A stretch of DNA of 64,000 nucleotides, from contig NC_062253.1 of NCBI RefSeq assembly GCF_905475465.1, forward strand, positions 4,836,001-4,900,000, given 5' to 3'. Below the pieces are notes generated by a model. That model made no database searches, was not told the DNA's origin, and saw only the letters and a program-made list of their open reading frames with translations. A program made the position numbers and the translations under genes. The stretch is from Pieris napi (Eukaryota > Arthropoda > Insecta > Lepidoptera > Pieridae). Shown here one piece after another: positions 35,071-46,200 of this stretch; positions within the stretch are counted from its first letter, which is position 1; each line of letters starts with the position of its first letter.

Positions 35071-35750
35071 TTATTTTCCACTTTTGAGTCCTAGCAGCAA
35101 TACGTGTTGTGTCAATTTAATCGTAAAATTGTGGACTTAAAAAAATTTCATTGTTTTTTCGAGATAAACCTATGAAATTATTATATTGTCGCTGATTCTT
35201 CAGAGTCGGTTACATACATACATACATACAGGTGAAGCTAATATAAAGCGTGTAATTAAATAGTTCTCACACAGCGCTAAAGAACGGATTCATGGCTAGG
35301 CACAATCACTCAATAATAAGGTCGGGATTATATTACTATTGAGAGATGCATAATAATCATTATTACCATATCTGTTACCATGGTTACGATGTTTAGTCTC
35401 TTTTTTGTGGTGTAGCCCTTTTCTCTTTTTGCATTATATATATTCTCTAATATACAATAAAATTCTATAGTACTAAGGTATATATAATTAGAACACCGAA
35501 CGTATACGTTTTTAATTGCGACACGGGGTTTGCCTATAAATTGTTTATTTGGGCAAAATATTATGTAATAGTTCATTTGATAATTATCAATTATAATCAA
35601 TGAACTTTATACTGGAATAATAGTCCAAGATCCCAGAGCGATAAGACACAACTTATTTTTTAAAGCATAGAACCTTCGGTTAGTAGTCTCTCGTGTACTT
35701 GTTAATACCTGTACGCTTGTGGAGTTGGCTCGGTGACACCTGCGCATGTA
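35071..35750. other. Intergenic with CATA microsatellite
   Basis: (CATA)n at about 35212-35231. A 90-codon minus frame (35328-35600) has no motifs and low-complexity composition. No other feature. Confidence 0.4.
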
Positions 35751-35999
35751 CCAGCCCTGCGATTCTGTAACTCACTTCACGAACTCACACAGCGGTTTTC
35801 GCATCGGCTGTCGCTCTCAAATCAGTCGTGAAGCAGTCATTTTATGATTTGGCATTCTGATAAACAATAAACTACAAGCTCCCACCTTTTCAGAATGCCA
35901 AATCATAAAATGACTGCTTCACGACTGATTTGAGAGCGACCGCCGATGCGAAAACCGCTGTGTGAGTTCGTGAAGTGAGTTACAGAATCGCAGGGCTGG
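35751..35999. mobile_element. 249-bp near-perfect hairpin element
   Basis: CCAGCCCTGCGATTCTGTAA at 35751 is mirrored by TTACAGAATCGCAGGGCTGG ending at 35999. The arms are about 110 bp with almost no mismatch, around a loop of about 25 nt containing CTACAAGCTCCCACC. Non-coding. The loop and one arm recur at 31500-31690, so the full hairpin probably arose by inverted joining of a dispersed repeat. Confidence 0.88.
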
Positions 36000-36510
36000 T
36001 GAGAAAGGTAACTAAAAATCAGAGTTACTTAAGTTAAATTTTAATGACTGATTTTTATATATAATTTGTAGAATATTACTCTAAAGTAATATCAAAAAAG
36101 TCAGACGCTTTCCATGGGCCAGAACTTTTATCAGACGCTTTAAAGCTCTACAAAAAATTAATGAACTTAATTTATTTTTAAATGTCTGATTTTTATATAT
36201 GTTATTCAAATAAATATTACAAAGTTATATTTAATCAGTCCGACAAATTGTAATGACCAAACATCCCCTAAACACAAAAATTACTCAACTATGAGTATGA
36301 GCGCGAGAGCAGTATACATGCGTTTCAGAGTAAAATATTTAATTTATAATAAACTTAATATTTGAAAAATACTTACTGCTTTCAATTTCATATTTTTGCA
36401 TATCTATTTAAATGAGATAAAATTTTTAATTAAAATAATAATCATTTTAAAGGTAATTATATAGATCTTACTCTATAACATGTTGCATGCTACTGTTATT
36501 TATAATACTT
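36000..36510. other. Intergenic, AT-rich
   Basis: Two short similar segments (TTTTTATATATAATTTG and TTTTTATATATGTTATT, each after a TGACTGA or TGTCTGA) suggest an old local duplication. No genes. Confidence 0.4.
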
Positions 36511-39307
36511 GGGGTCTAGCCAAGATGGCTTAACAGTAGTGTATGTAGAAAGTCGAAAACTAAATTTGTATGAAAATGACAGCTCGTGTCGACAGTCGGT
36601 AGCCAAGGCCCTAAAGGCGTGAGTCGGGATACAATAAGCGACGCCATGACAGTGCTACGAAAAGACACACATTAACGCTTACGCTATTCGGTAGCCAACG
36701 GCCAATTAATGTTTCGGCAGTGTAGAAAAAACGTCGTTTCTCCGCCATGTTTTAGCGTGATCTCAAAAGCTGCTGTTTGCAATAATTCAGTACAACTATT
36801 GCCATCTTTAATGACTACCGTTTTAAAAACATCTCATATTTTGGACGTTTTAACGAAATGGTTTTAATTTGTTATCTGTCGTTTTTTAACGCTCTCGTGT
36901 AATTATAATAATTTAAACTAGAGTTAATATTTTTAAGTTAAGAGTTTTAGTTTTTCTATGAATCAATGCGAGGATATAATATAATTAAATTAATCAAATA
37001 AAGTGGATTTATACTTCATGAACTTTGGAAATATAAAATCTAGTGAGCAATACTAAGTAATGGTAAGCAGATATTTTCTTTAATTATTTACTAAGTTAAT
37101 ATGGTAGAGAAGTTATTATAATATTGTTAATGAATGAGAAGTATGAATTCAAGTCCCTTGGGAGTTACAGACATTGTTTGGTTATTAAAAACTTTAATTG
37201 ACAATAAGCAGCAAAGTGACAAATTAACTATATTTTAAGTTTAGAATTAAGTAAAGAGTTTTAATATTCAAATTACCTATTGAACAAACCTTGGACAGAT
37301 CTTACAGTTTAATTTGTCAGTTTTCTATTTGATCAAAGTACTAACTAAAATATTTTATTTTCAGAAAAAGAGAAGCTAATAAGACAACTAAAAATATATT
37401 AAAAAACCACAAATGGACAAGTTTTATTAAAATCTTATCTTTTAATTAATTTAAGTGTTATATTATGTACCTGAAAAATAAATTTGATAATGGGGAATGA
37501 AGCATTTTATGAATAATGTAAAAAATAAGACAAGTGGAGTATGAAATAATGGTTGGTTAAGTAACATTACCTCAAGAACAGGAAACAGTAACTGAAACTA
37601 TGTTCGTCCACATTTAATCTTAATAAGTTCAGCAGTTTGAATGTTAATGAGATATTATTATAAACAAACTGCATTTGTAGATTTTGGGAAGATTTATATC
37701 TTTACAATAACTATTATTATTTACAATTGTTGTGTTAAGGAAACAATCACTATTTTTAGTTTTTTATTAGTTAATTATCTACATATATAAATATGAATAC
37801 ATCTACATTAGGTAGTAATGCATTTAATTTGGTGCACCTGTGTGTGTTCAGTAGTAATGTCTGTATTGTTTAATAAGTTGTTACATATGCTTATTTTTCT
37901 ATGTAGACTGCATTATGTTAAGGAAGATATTTGGTGCCTTATTTTAATAAAAAATAACCATAACTGAAACATTTTTATTTTGCTACCTGTTTGTTTAATA
38001 TTCCTAACTATAAGTAGGTACGGGTCATTCATATATGCATTATCTGTATATTCTTGTAAAATAAACTAATATTGTGAACCACTTTAATGGCTTGTCCTAC
38101 TAAAGAAGACATAGGTAAATTAACAAAAATAAAACTGACAAATACATAACATACAATGTTTATTCATTTCTTACTTAAAAAAAATTTGCATTTACATATT
38201 AACAAGTAGGAAATCACTGATATTACCAAAAGTTAATTGACAAAAATTGAACTTAAAATCAGCATCAAACTTTAATTTATATCAAAGATGTTGGAGCATC
38301 AATATGGAATCAAAGGTTGATTAAGGGTTATAATTTCATACCAGACTAAGTTTCTATTTTGTAATTTTTATTAATCCCTCTTTTCATTTCATTAAGTACT
38401 TGCTGCTTTTCAATTCTCACTTTCTAAAAGTATAAATTTATTATAAACAATCAACCTTTATGACTCCAACTTAAACTGAAATTGTTTGTTGGACATAAAC
38501 AGAGATAATTCCAACTAGTAGCAAATCACTTATAAAATCTACACTTATATACAAAACTGCTTTCAAATTGACATTAAAAATGTTCAAGCACAAACACCAA
38601 ACCTAATTAAAGCTTAAATCAAACTCTAATTTCAGTGTTCACACTAGTTTACGTTTTTTTTCTATTGTTTTTTAATTCCTTGGACTTTATCAACTTCTAG
38701 TCAACCTTATTTTCAATCTTTATTTATCAATCCACAGTACTATTTCTATTGTTTCTTCTAACCGGTAACAAAATATGTTGCTTCTTCATTTTGCAGATTA
38801 GTTGTGAGGTCAAATCCTAAAAATATCAAAGTATGAGTACTACTAATTATTACATATCGCGATTATGCAATTTCAAAATATTGTATTTATTTGTAGCCTT
38901 AAATTTCTGACAAAACATGAAACAAACCATAATTAATTTAAACATGCAATTAAAATATATATTCACTTTGCACCTTCCGTAAATTCCACTTAAATCGAAA
39001 ATTGTTCCGACCTTGCTGACATTCTAATATCCCTTTTGCAGCTTCCAAGTTCCAATTGCAAATTTACAATAATATTGTAAAGTTTTAACTTTTATTTGTT
39101 TATAAAAGTGACATTAGGAATACATTTAATCCAGAGACAATATGACGGAATAAGGTGCTACGAACAGCAGCTCGCATCTACGCTGTCGACTTTGCGGTAA
39201 TGTATCGAAATTTCTCTTGGCTACGAACGAAGCGTTTTCGACAGTACAATTACGCAAAAGCGGTAGTGTATGTAGAATACTTTTCGACACCAATATGGCT
39301 AGACCCC
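36511..39307. mobile_element. 2.8-kb TIR element without coding capacity
   Basis: The left end GGGGTCTAGCCAAGATGGCT is mirrored at the right by AATATGGCTAGACCCC, and CTT flanks both sides (36508-36510, 39308-39310), a likely 3-bp target duplication. GTGTATGTAGAA near the left end and TGTATGTAGAAT near the right end are in direct orientation. The outer 250 bp on each side are GC-richer; the inner 2.3 kb is AT-rich with no frame above 60 codons. Possible splice sites (AATG|GTAAGC at about 37061, TTTTCAG at about 37364) suggest a transcribed non-coding insert. Superfamily not recognised. Confidence 0.7.
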
Positions 39308-39310
39308 CTT

Positions 39311-40173
39311 GTTAATAACTGATTTATTGTAATTAGACTCTTCCATAGTAAGTAGCAATAAATTTATATGTAAAATAAACTAGTTTTAAATGCTGTTTAG
39401 TAGTCGTGATAATCACTAGGATAAAGGTGACAGAATTGTTACATGTTTTTAAATACATACGCAAGTAACTACTAGTACGTACTATACGTTTCGTAACCTT
39501 TGAATTGTAAAAATTACTTCTTCCTTTGTTTATTTTTTATTTATTTTTATGAAGGAATGAAAGGTGTTAAAGGGAGGTTCCTAAAACAGTCGATCCAATA
39601 GCTAGCCCCAATACCACTGTCGTATATTTCTGTATCAAACTTTGGATAACTAACAACCCATATTGTTGCAGTTCTTCAACTCATTCATTTTATTTCAATA
39701 ATATTTTCATTGATAGCTAGTTCCCGCGTATAATTGTTTTACGACTGGGTCTTGTAAGTTTATAGTACCAGTGCTTAAGTATTTATTTATTTGTATCTAC
39801 TATATTCTTTTATTCATTAAAACCCCTGGACTTCCGTGAGAAAAAAATACGAGAAATAATGCTGGAGTTCACATAATATCAAGGTAATCCCTTTATATGT
39901 TTAGACTCGCATCTGTAGCGCCATCATTAATTTGATAGATATGGCAAGATAAGTAAAACAAATATATATATAATATGATACAAAGCCTTAAGTTTTGGTA
40001 TAAATTTTGTTTCAATGATTAACTTAAATAATTATAATAAATTTCTTGTTTAACTATTTCTTAAATAAACAGAATTTTACTAAATAATCCCCGGACATTA
40101 CTTTTAGTCGCCATTGATGTTTATACACTCCAGAATATACTGATAACGCGATACACTATGACCCGCTCGTAGC
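39311..40173. other. Intergenic, upstream of secreted gene
   Basis: No repeats or ORFs recognised; the distal promoter of the gene at 40233 is expected here. Confidence 0.4.
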
Positions 40174-40210
40174 TATATATATTATGTCAGAATAACGGCA
40201 GCAGTCAGTC
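40174..40210 (+). promoter_or_regulatory. Core promoter: TATA box and initiator
   Basis: TATATATA at 40174-40181 and an arthropod initiator TCAGTC at 40205-40210 are spaced about 32 nt between the first TATA base and the initiator A, the canonical distance. This predicts transcription start at about 40207 and a 5' UTR of about 26 nt before the ATG. Confidence 0.8.
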
Positions 40211-40232
40211 CATACAGAGCTACAGAGCGACA

Positions 40233-40616
40233 ATGTTGCTAATCTTAATCGGTTTGGTGGCCGCCGCCGGAGCAGCCCCACGCATCCCCTTCAGCGATGA
40301 AACAAGCTTGGGAAATGCCATGCCCATGCAACATGGCAATATGGCGACACCCGAACAAAGAATACCGCAAATGTCACTAAATTTACCCCAAGTTGTCAGA
40401 GCGGAGGGAGTCGTGGGTGGAGAGTGCAAAATAGAAATAACTGGCATACCAGAAAGCGACATCTCCGTCAAGTCCAGACCGGGGCTAGTGAACGTTGTGG
40501 CGAAGCATAATATCGGTCTCGGATCAACCAACTTCACTTGGTCCTTGCCCGACAGTGTGGGAGCAAACAATCACTGGACCTACGAAGATGGCATCCTCAA
40601 GATAGTATTCACCTAA
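40233..40616 (+). CDS. Secreted small heat shock-like protein (127 aa)
   Basis: A complete single-exon gene: ATG 26 nt after the predicted start site, TAA at 40614-40616, and AATAAA at about 40742. The signal peptide MLLILIGLVAAAGA is followed by APRIPFSDETS. Residues about 63-127 follow the alpha-crystallin domain plan: CKIEITGIPESDISVKS, GLVNVVAKH, FTWSLPDSV and YEDGILKIVF correspond to the strands of small heat shock proteins. The domain normally holds unfolded proteins in the cytosol; a signal peptide implies an extracellular or secretory role here. It lacks the C-terminal I-x-I/V extension of oligomeric family members. An overlapping minus frame (40220-40570) is its shadow. The gene is related in plan to the partial gene at 1-338. 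Confidence 0.85.
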   Translation: MLLILIGLVAAAGAAPRIPFSDETSLGNAMPMQHGNMATPEQRIPQMSLNLPQVVRAEGVVGGECKIEITGIPESDISVKSRPGLVNVVAKHNIGLGSTNFTWSLPDSVGANNHWTYEDGILKIVFT

Positions 40617-40738
40617 GACAATAATGCAAATGAAGGTTCTGATTAACAAATGGAACAATGAAATGAAATATTCTGAAGGACGACTATGAATTTGTGCCGC
40701 TATCTAGGTAGTAATTTTATTATAGTGATTCAAAATTT

Positions 40739-40770
40739 TAATAATAAAAATTTGAAACAAAATATATATT
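40739..40770 (+). terminator. Polyadenylation signal
   Basis: AATAATAAAAAT about 125 nt after the stop codon of the secreted gene; AATAAA is at 40742-40747. Confidence 0.6.
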
Positions 40771-41439
40771 GTAATTCAGTATAAAAATAGAATATGTGAA
40801 CAAAGGTTAGTGTTTGTAGTGATTGTAATATTAAAAATATTGTTTCAAATGTAATTAAATGTATTATTTGAACCAGGTGTTTCTGATGATAGCACAAACT
40901 ATAAAATAAGTATAGATTCGTTACGTATTTAGTGTCGTATTTAATCAAAAAAAAATTAATCCTATGAAGGCAATGAAAAATTTATGTTAAATACATATAA
41001 TATAGGTTCTTTCTTTATAACAAATTTTAAATACTTTCCGTTTAAAAATAATTAAAACGGTGAATAACTTAAATACTGTCACGAACCAAAGTGTTTAATT
41101 ATCTTGTTTTATATGAATCGTGTACCGATAATTACACAACAATAGGTACAATGTCAATCATACAAGAGAAAAAAAAATTATACAACTTAAATACTTTGCA
41201 TATTTTTGTTGTCTAATATTTTTTGTATTAATTAACACTTCCATGTATTAAGACAAATGAAAGATAACCTTAATGATTGAAAAACAACGGGAAACCTTAT
41301 CGCTAAAAACGACCCCATTCAACTCTAGTAAGAAAAAAAAAATACTCCGAGGAAAGTGTAAGAAGTGCGTAACTAAATTAACCAAAATAAATAATTTCAT
41401 CTAATAGACAAAAGCTACAAAAAAACAAATTTTCTAATA
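40771..41439. other. Intergenic, AT-rich
   Basis: Nothing recognised. Confidence 0.45.
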
Positions 41440-41610
41440 GGCAAGAAAGTGATCATCTTCCTGTGTCTGGCATGCCATTTCATTACGATATTTTCCTTCA
41501 CCGTACGAATAAATAGCGCACATACATAGTATGTACATCACTGTACAGGATCGAAGATACGACCTCAGGGATGAGTCGGACGCTGAATCATTGCCTTAAG
41601 TGCCTTTGTT
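41440..41610 (-). mobile_element. Old tRNA-derived SINE fragment
   Basis: Minus-strand head with TTCAGCGTCCGACTCATCCC and a degraded B box around TATCTTCGATCC; on plus the body reads TTCCTTCACCGTACGAATAA and GTGATCATCTTCCTGTGTCT. The arrangement is the common lepidopteran SINE, but diverged and lacking a clear tail. Confidence 0.65.
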
Positions 41611-42039
41611 TGAAAAAACTGTATGCTAGTTTGCAAGCGCTTAGACAACTTTTATAATTATTCCAGTCATATTCTTTTAATTGTTTTTTTACTTTAATGA
41701 TACTTTAATGATATTAAAGTCCAAATTATACAACTTCTTTCTAATTAACATATCATTATGCTAAATGAAGTAACAAAAAAAATTGGAGTTGGTACTTAAG
41801 ATAATTTTTATTGAGTGATACTCAGGTAAGTAAAATACAAATATTTTAATGTTTAGAAAATGAATAAAGGTAAGTGTAGGGAATATACATAAAAAATATA
41901 ATACAAGGCAGTGTAGCTTTACTGGAACTGCAACTTTTAATTTGTAGACGCACATAGATTACTAGAGTAATATTTTCCTCAATGATTGCAATGTAATTGT
42001 AATAACAACACTGATAAAAGTAGAGTGATATCGAAGGGA
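41611..42039. other. Intergenic
   Basis: Nothing recognised. Confidence 0.4.
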
Positions 42040-42740
42040 ATTGACAAACACGTCATAATAAGCGGACGCCATACAAAGCGTTTTGAGAAATGAAAAACCT
42101 TTTTTATGTAAATATGTACATATGTATGTACTTAAGTATTTTAATACAGAAACATAGTTATTATGTACATATGTATACAATATACATTCATATTAAATCA
42201 AAATTGCACGTAATCAGCACATTATAACACATACAATGTATGCAATACATACAAGTGTATTTTTAAAAATAATCTGTAATTTTTGTCTGCTTTTGTTTTT
42301 TCATTTTATTGTAAAAACAGTCTCTAATACTATTGTGTATCGCAGACATAGCTATGGTCAAATTATCATTTTCAATATTGCTGTGAACAAATCGTAATAA
42401 TAATTCTGCAGCTTTTAATGCCTCTTCTGCGGTGGGTAATGGTGCTTCCTCGACTTCCTCTTCCCCATCACTTTCGAGTTGTTCCTTAGCACGTGCCGAA
42501 CGTCGTCGGGAATCAACGAACATTACCGGAGGTGTAAAGAATCATGTCGGTCATTATAACCGGACATAATCTATTAAAAATGGGTCATAATAAGCGACAT
42601 GTCACTGTAAGGGAAGTCATTATATCCGACTTTTTTAATAAAGAATTTTATATGAAAACCAAACTTCGTAGTGTAATTACGTCATAATAACCGGTTGGTC
42701 AATGTAGGCGGAGTCATAATAAACGGATTCTTACACAGAT
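42040..42740 (-). mobile_element. CENP-B/pogo-type transposon remnant
   Basis: Encloses a transposase C-terminus and ends rich in the motif GTCATAATAAGCGGAC (42049), CATAATAACCGG and GTCATAATAAACGGATTC (42713). The motif repeats on both sides of the ORF remnant, consistent with transposon ends. The 5' two thirds of the transposase are missing. Confidence 0.6.
42263..42523 (-). pseudogene. CENP-B/Tigger-like transposase C-terminus
   Basis: 86 codons including ESDGEEEVEEAPLPTAEEAL, AAELLLRFVHS and the terminal KQTKITDYF. An acidic stretch, PTAEEA, a helical segment and a final K-x-TKITDYF are characteristic of the C-terminal end of pogo/Tigger and jerky-type transposases. No DNA-binding or DDE region precedes it, so it is a fragment. 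Confidence 0.7.
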
Positions 42741-42834
42741 TATTTTCTCTTAAGGATAATGTTATCACCAATTAAGTTATTATTCTGTATTTACTTGAAT
42801 TTTGTTTAGTCTAAAAATACCCTCTCTAAATTTT

Positions 42835-42990
42835 AAAAGGCCGGCAACGCACTCGCGAGTCCTCTGACATAGTGTATATGGACTAAATAATATCACCTAA
42901 CATCGTTTCAACCTCCTATTTGTTACAAATATATATTAGGTCCTTAAAACTCCTGATAGGCCAGCAACGCACTAATATTTAGCGGTTCAT
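42835..42990 (+). repeat. 3' tail fragments of the 17.4-kb LINE family
   Basis: GGCCGGCAACGCACTCGCGA followed by a degraded ATCACCTAACATCG matches the 3' coding end of the element at 17477 (reverse complement). A shorter second trace, GGCCAGCAACGCACT, is at 42957. Confidence 0.7.
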
Positions 42991-43044
42991 ACTGCCTTAG
43001 TTAAACTTTCCCATTTATTCGTAAACCATTTTACAACGTCTAGT

Positions 43045-44240
43045 ATACAGGTCCTATTATCTTAATTTCTGCGACCTATCCAAAGCATTTGATTGTATCC
43101 AACACGAGACCTTAATCGGGAAACTCCGTCACTATGGCATCAAGAATACCGCACTGAATCTTCTGACTTCCTATTTACACGGAAGAACTCAGAAGGTTGA
43201 AGTGAATGGTAAGAGGTCCTCTGGGTCGAAAGTAGATATGGAGGTACCACAGGGCTCAATTCTTGGCCCTTTCCTCTTTCTTGTTTATATAAATGATCTA
43301 CCTTTTATGGTAGAAAGAAAACATCAGATAGTTTTGTTTACTGATGACACGTTCTTGATTTTTAAAATCAAACGACAAATAACAAATTTTGACGATGTAA
43401 ACAATGCTCTATCTTCGATTGTCCATTGGTTTAGTATGAATAACCTTCTACTTAATGCAAAAAAGACAAAATGCCTTAAATTTTCTGCAAAAAATACAAG
43501 GGTTATGGATACTAGACCAATTATAAACGATGAGGAATTGAATCTGGATGATACAACTGTATTTCTCGGAATCACCATGGATTCAAAACTTCAGTGGTCC
43601 CCTCATATTAACGGATTGGCGAAGAGACTTAGTTCTGCAGCCTACGCGGTTAAAAAAATGTAGGGAATCTCTTAGACATAAATTCAAGGAAATTAATAAA
43701 CTTACCTTTCCCTCGCAATACATTCATGAAAATATTATGTATGTATACAAAAATAGTGATAAGTTGACTAGAATAGAAGATACGCACAATGTTAATACAC
43801 GGAACAAACGCAGGCTTCAATTTCCCCGTACTAGACTATCCAAAGTTAGTAATTCTTTTTTGGGGAAAGGGATACTCTTCTTTAATAAAATCCCAGAGGC
43901 TCTTTTATCTCTGCCTTTCAATAAATTTAAGAAATGTAATAAAGAAAAGCTGTGTAAAAAAGGCTTACTATAAAGTCAACGATTATCTAGTTGATAAAAG
44001 GGCCTGGGACTAGTGCTAGACAGGCTACCTCTAATTAATTTGCGATATTTGTTTTAAAATAAGTGTTATTTGATGATTTGATATTTTAAAAGAGTACCGA
44101 GAGTTTTTTACGCCGGCTTTTTCTCTCGGCCTACACCCTCTGTCTTCTTTGCCGATGAGTAGGGATGCCTACAAATTGAAATTTAATGACGTGGAATAAG
44201 TGATACATGTATCTTATGTTCCATAATAAACATATTTTAT
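43045..44240 (+). pseudogene. CR1/BS-like reverse transcriptase remnant, copy 2
   Basis: From about 43050 the plus strand reads CDLSKAFDCIQHETLIGKL, SYLHGRTQKVEVNGKRSSGS, then PQGSILGPFLFLVYINDLPF, the catalytic box LFTDDTFLIF (Thr where Ala or Tyr is usual), SIVHWFSMNNLLLNAKKTKC and SKLQWSPHINGLAKRLSSAA. A 200-nt deletion and frameshift follow, then RNKRRLQFPRTRLSKV and YYKVNDYLVDKRAWD. The 3' UTR (ACGCCGGCTTTTTCTCTCGG) ends near 44240 in TTATTTATTTATTTT. It is the mirror-oriented sister of 33140-34390. The fingers and endonuclease are absent. Confidence 0.87.
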
Positions 44241-44659
44241 TTATTTATTTTAAAAACTTAGTTATAAAATTAACATAATAATCGTGATATACTAACGCAA
44301 CATTGTTTTTGCGCATATACTTTATATTGGAAATGCACGAATAAAATTGCAAACCATAACATGTTATAAAAAAGTAAAACCCTTTAAAAATGTAACATTT
44401 AACTTCTTATGTGTATCAAACAATAACACACTTCAGACTCAATGTAACGTACAAATAATTATTTTCCTACAACAGATTATAATGTAATCAGCGTCATCTA
44501 ACGATTTAAGAGTAAACTATTCAAACATTCAGGACAGAATAGAAAACTATATATGGCGCTACAGATGTCGCAGTTACATTTAATTTCAATTTTAATTTAC
44601 TTAACAGATGGCGTTTATAGAGTTCTTATTATTTATATTACTTTAATTAATAAACACGA
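44241..44659. other. Intergenic
   Basis: Nothing recognised apart from ATGGCGCTACAGATGTCGC, a phrase typical of repeats. Confidence 0.4.
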
Positions 44660-46200
44660 TATTGTTTGCGCGAACGCACGAAAGCGGGGTACCAAAGAGC
44701 CCGGAGAGTAGAGAGAGAAAGTGAAGCCGAGGCGGAACTCGCGGCTCTTAATGAGAAACCCACTGAGACGGGTACGGTTGGAAACGCCAGAAGACGCATC
44801 GAAGAAAACCTGGCTGCCGTAGAAAAAGTGGCCAGGTGTTCTATGAACCTAAAAGGTACATTTGTAGCCGCTCTTAAAAAGGCAGTTGCTCAGAATCAGA
44901 ACGGATGCTGATAATCTGGCGGTGCAAACGCTGTCGGATGAAACTCGAGCTCTGCAGCTAGAAAATGAACGCCTCCGTGCACAACTTAATTTACTACAAA
45001 CGAGATGCGCGAGCTGAGGTCGATCTTGCAAGCTCCGAAAGACCACCCAGCTGTCAATGTAGACGAACTGGAGGCTCGGATCCTCCGACAGGTAGGTGAG
45101 CATATCAATGCTCAACTTAAGGATCTCGGGCCAAGGCCCAACCTAGAGACGCCAGCCCTTCCCCTTCTGACTGAGAGTAAAAAGAGCAAAAAAGGTAAGG
45201 CGAAACCACCTTCCAAATCACCGATGACAGCTGTAGCTTCGAAAACAAAACGGGGGAATGCAACCGTGCAGACGTATGCCGTTGGAAAGAATGAGCAAAA
45301 CCGTTTGGCAAAAGCGCCGAGAAAAGAAATGTTTGAAAGAAATACCCCTGTCACCTCTCCCGCTAGTGCCATTGTATTGTCACCATCCCGCCCCTGACTG
45401 ACCACCACCAATGAAGAAGATTGGACGATGGTTACTAAAAAAAAGGCAAAAGGCGGCAACCGCGACGCAAAAAAATGTGAGAGCTTCAAAGTCAGCAAAA
45501 TCGAAGGCTGAAAAGCCCCCACCCAGGACACTGCCTAAGCTAAAGGCACCTCGTACCGCTGCAATTGTGATCACTTTGTCTAAAGACGCTGAAGCTAAGG
45601 GTGTTACCTACGCCGCTGCCCTAAAAGCAGCACGGGCTAAAATAGATCTGAAGGAGGCTGGAATTGAGGGCGTTAAGTTTCGCCGAGCGGCAACAGGAGC
45701 CACTATAATTCAGATCCCCGGAGCTGGCAGTGGGGAAAAAGCCGACACCTTAGCCAACCGACTCAAAACAGTACTGAGTGACAGCGGAATCAAGATCACA
45801 CGGCCCGTCCGATGCGCCGATGTCCGCACCTCTGGCCTGGACGACTCCGTTACAGAGGATGAACTGCGTGAGGCGATTGCGGCGAAGGGAGAGTGCTCGG
45901 CTGATCAAATAAAAATCAGCTGATTACGACAGGACCGGTCGGGCCTCGGCGCGGCCTGGGCCAACTGCCCGGTTTCAGCCGCCAAGAAACTGCAAATGGG
46001 GCGTTTTCTCGTCGGCTGGGTAGCGGCGAGCATAAGTGTCGCCAAACAAAGAGAGCTGCGGTGTTTCCGCTGCTTGCAGGTCGGTCACGTAGCCAGCCGC
46101 TGCGTGTCAGAAACTGATCGTAGCCGACTGTGCTTTCGCTGCAGTCAGCCCGATCACAGGGTAGCCGCTTGTAGGGCAAAACCAAAGTGCTCGCTGAGAC
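44660..46200 (+). pseudogene. R1-clade retrotransposon ORF1 (gag-like), decayed
   Basis: Open blocks in changing frames: 44666-44911 (helical, charged), 45005-45397 (with DELEARILRQVGEHINAQLK), 45411-45923 (basic linker, then KAARAKIDLKEAGIEGVKFR and VRCADVRTSGLDDSVTEDEL), and from 45996 two zinc knuckles, CFRCLQVGHVASRC and CFRCSQPDHRVAAC. The order coiled coil, basic region, RNA-binding-like fold and CCHC knuckles is that of R1-clade ORF1. The third knuckle is cut: the frame passes directly from KPKCSLR into ORF2, so the ORF1/ORF2 junction is deleted. At least three frameshifts are present, and GC content is higher than in flanking DNA. Confidence 0.85.

Noticed and set aside
40220..40570. 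116-codon minus frame opposite the secreted gene
   Set aside because: Antisense shadow of the 127-aa protein, whose promoter, signal peptide and polyadenylation signal support the plus strand.
42263..42523. Host nuclear acidic protein
   Set aside because: The terminal KQTKITDYF and PTAEEA pattern, and the repeated ends around it, identify a transposase C-terminus.
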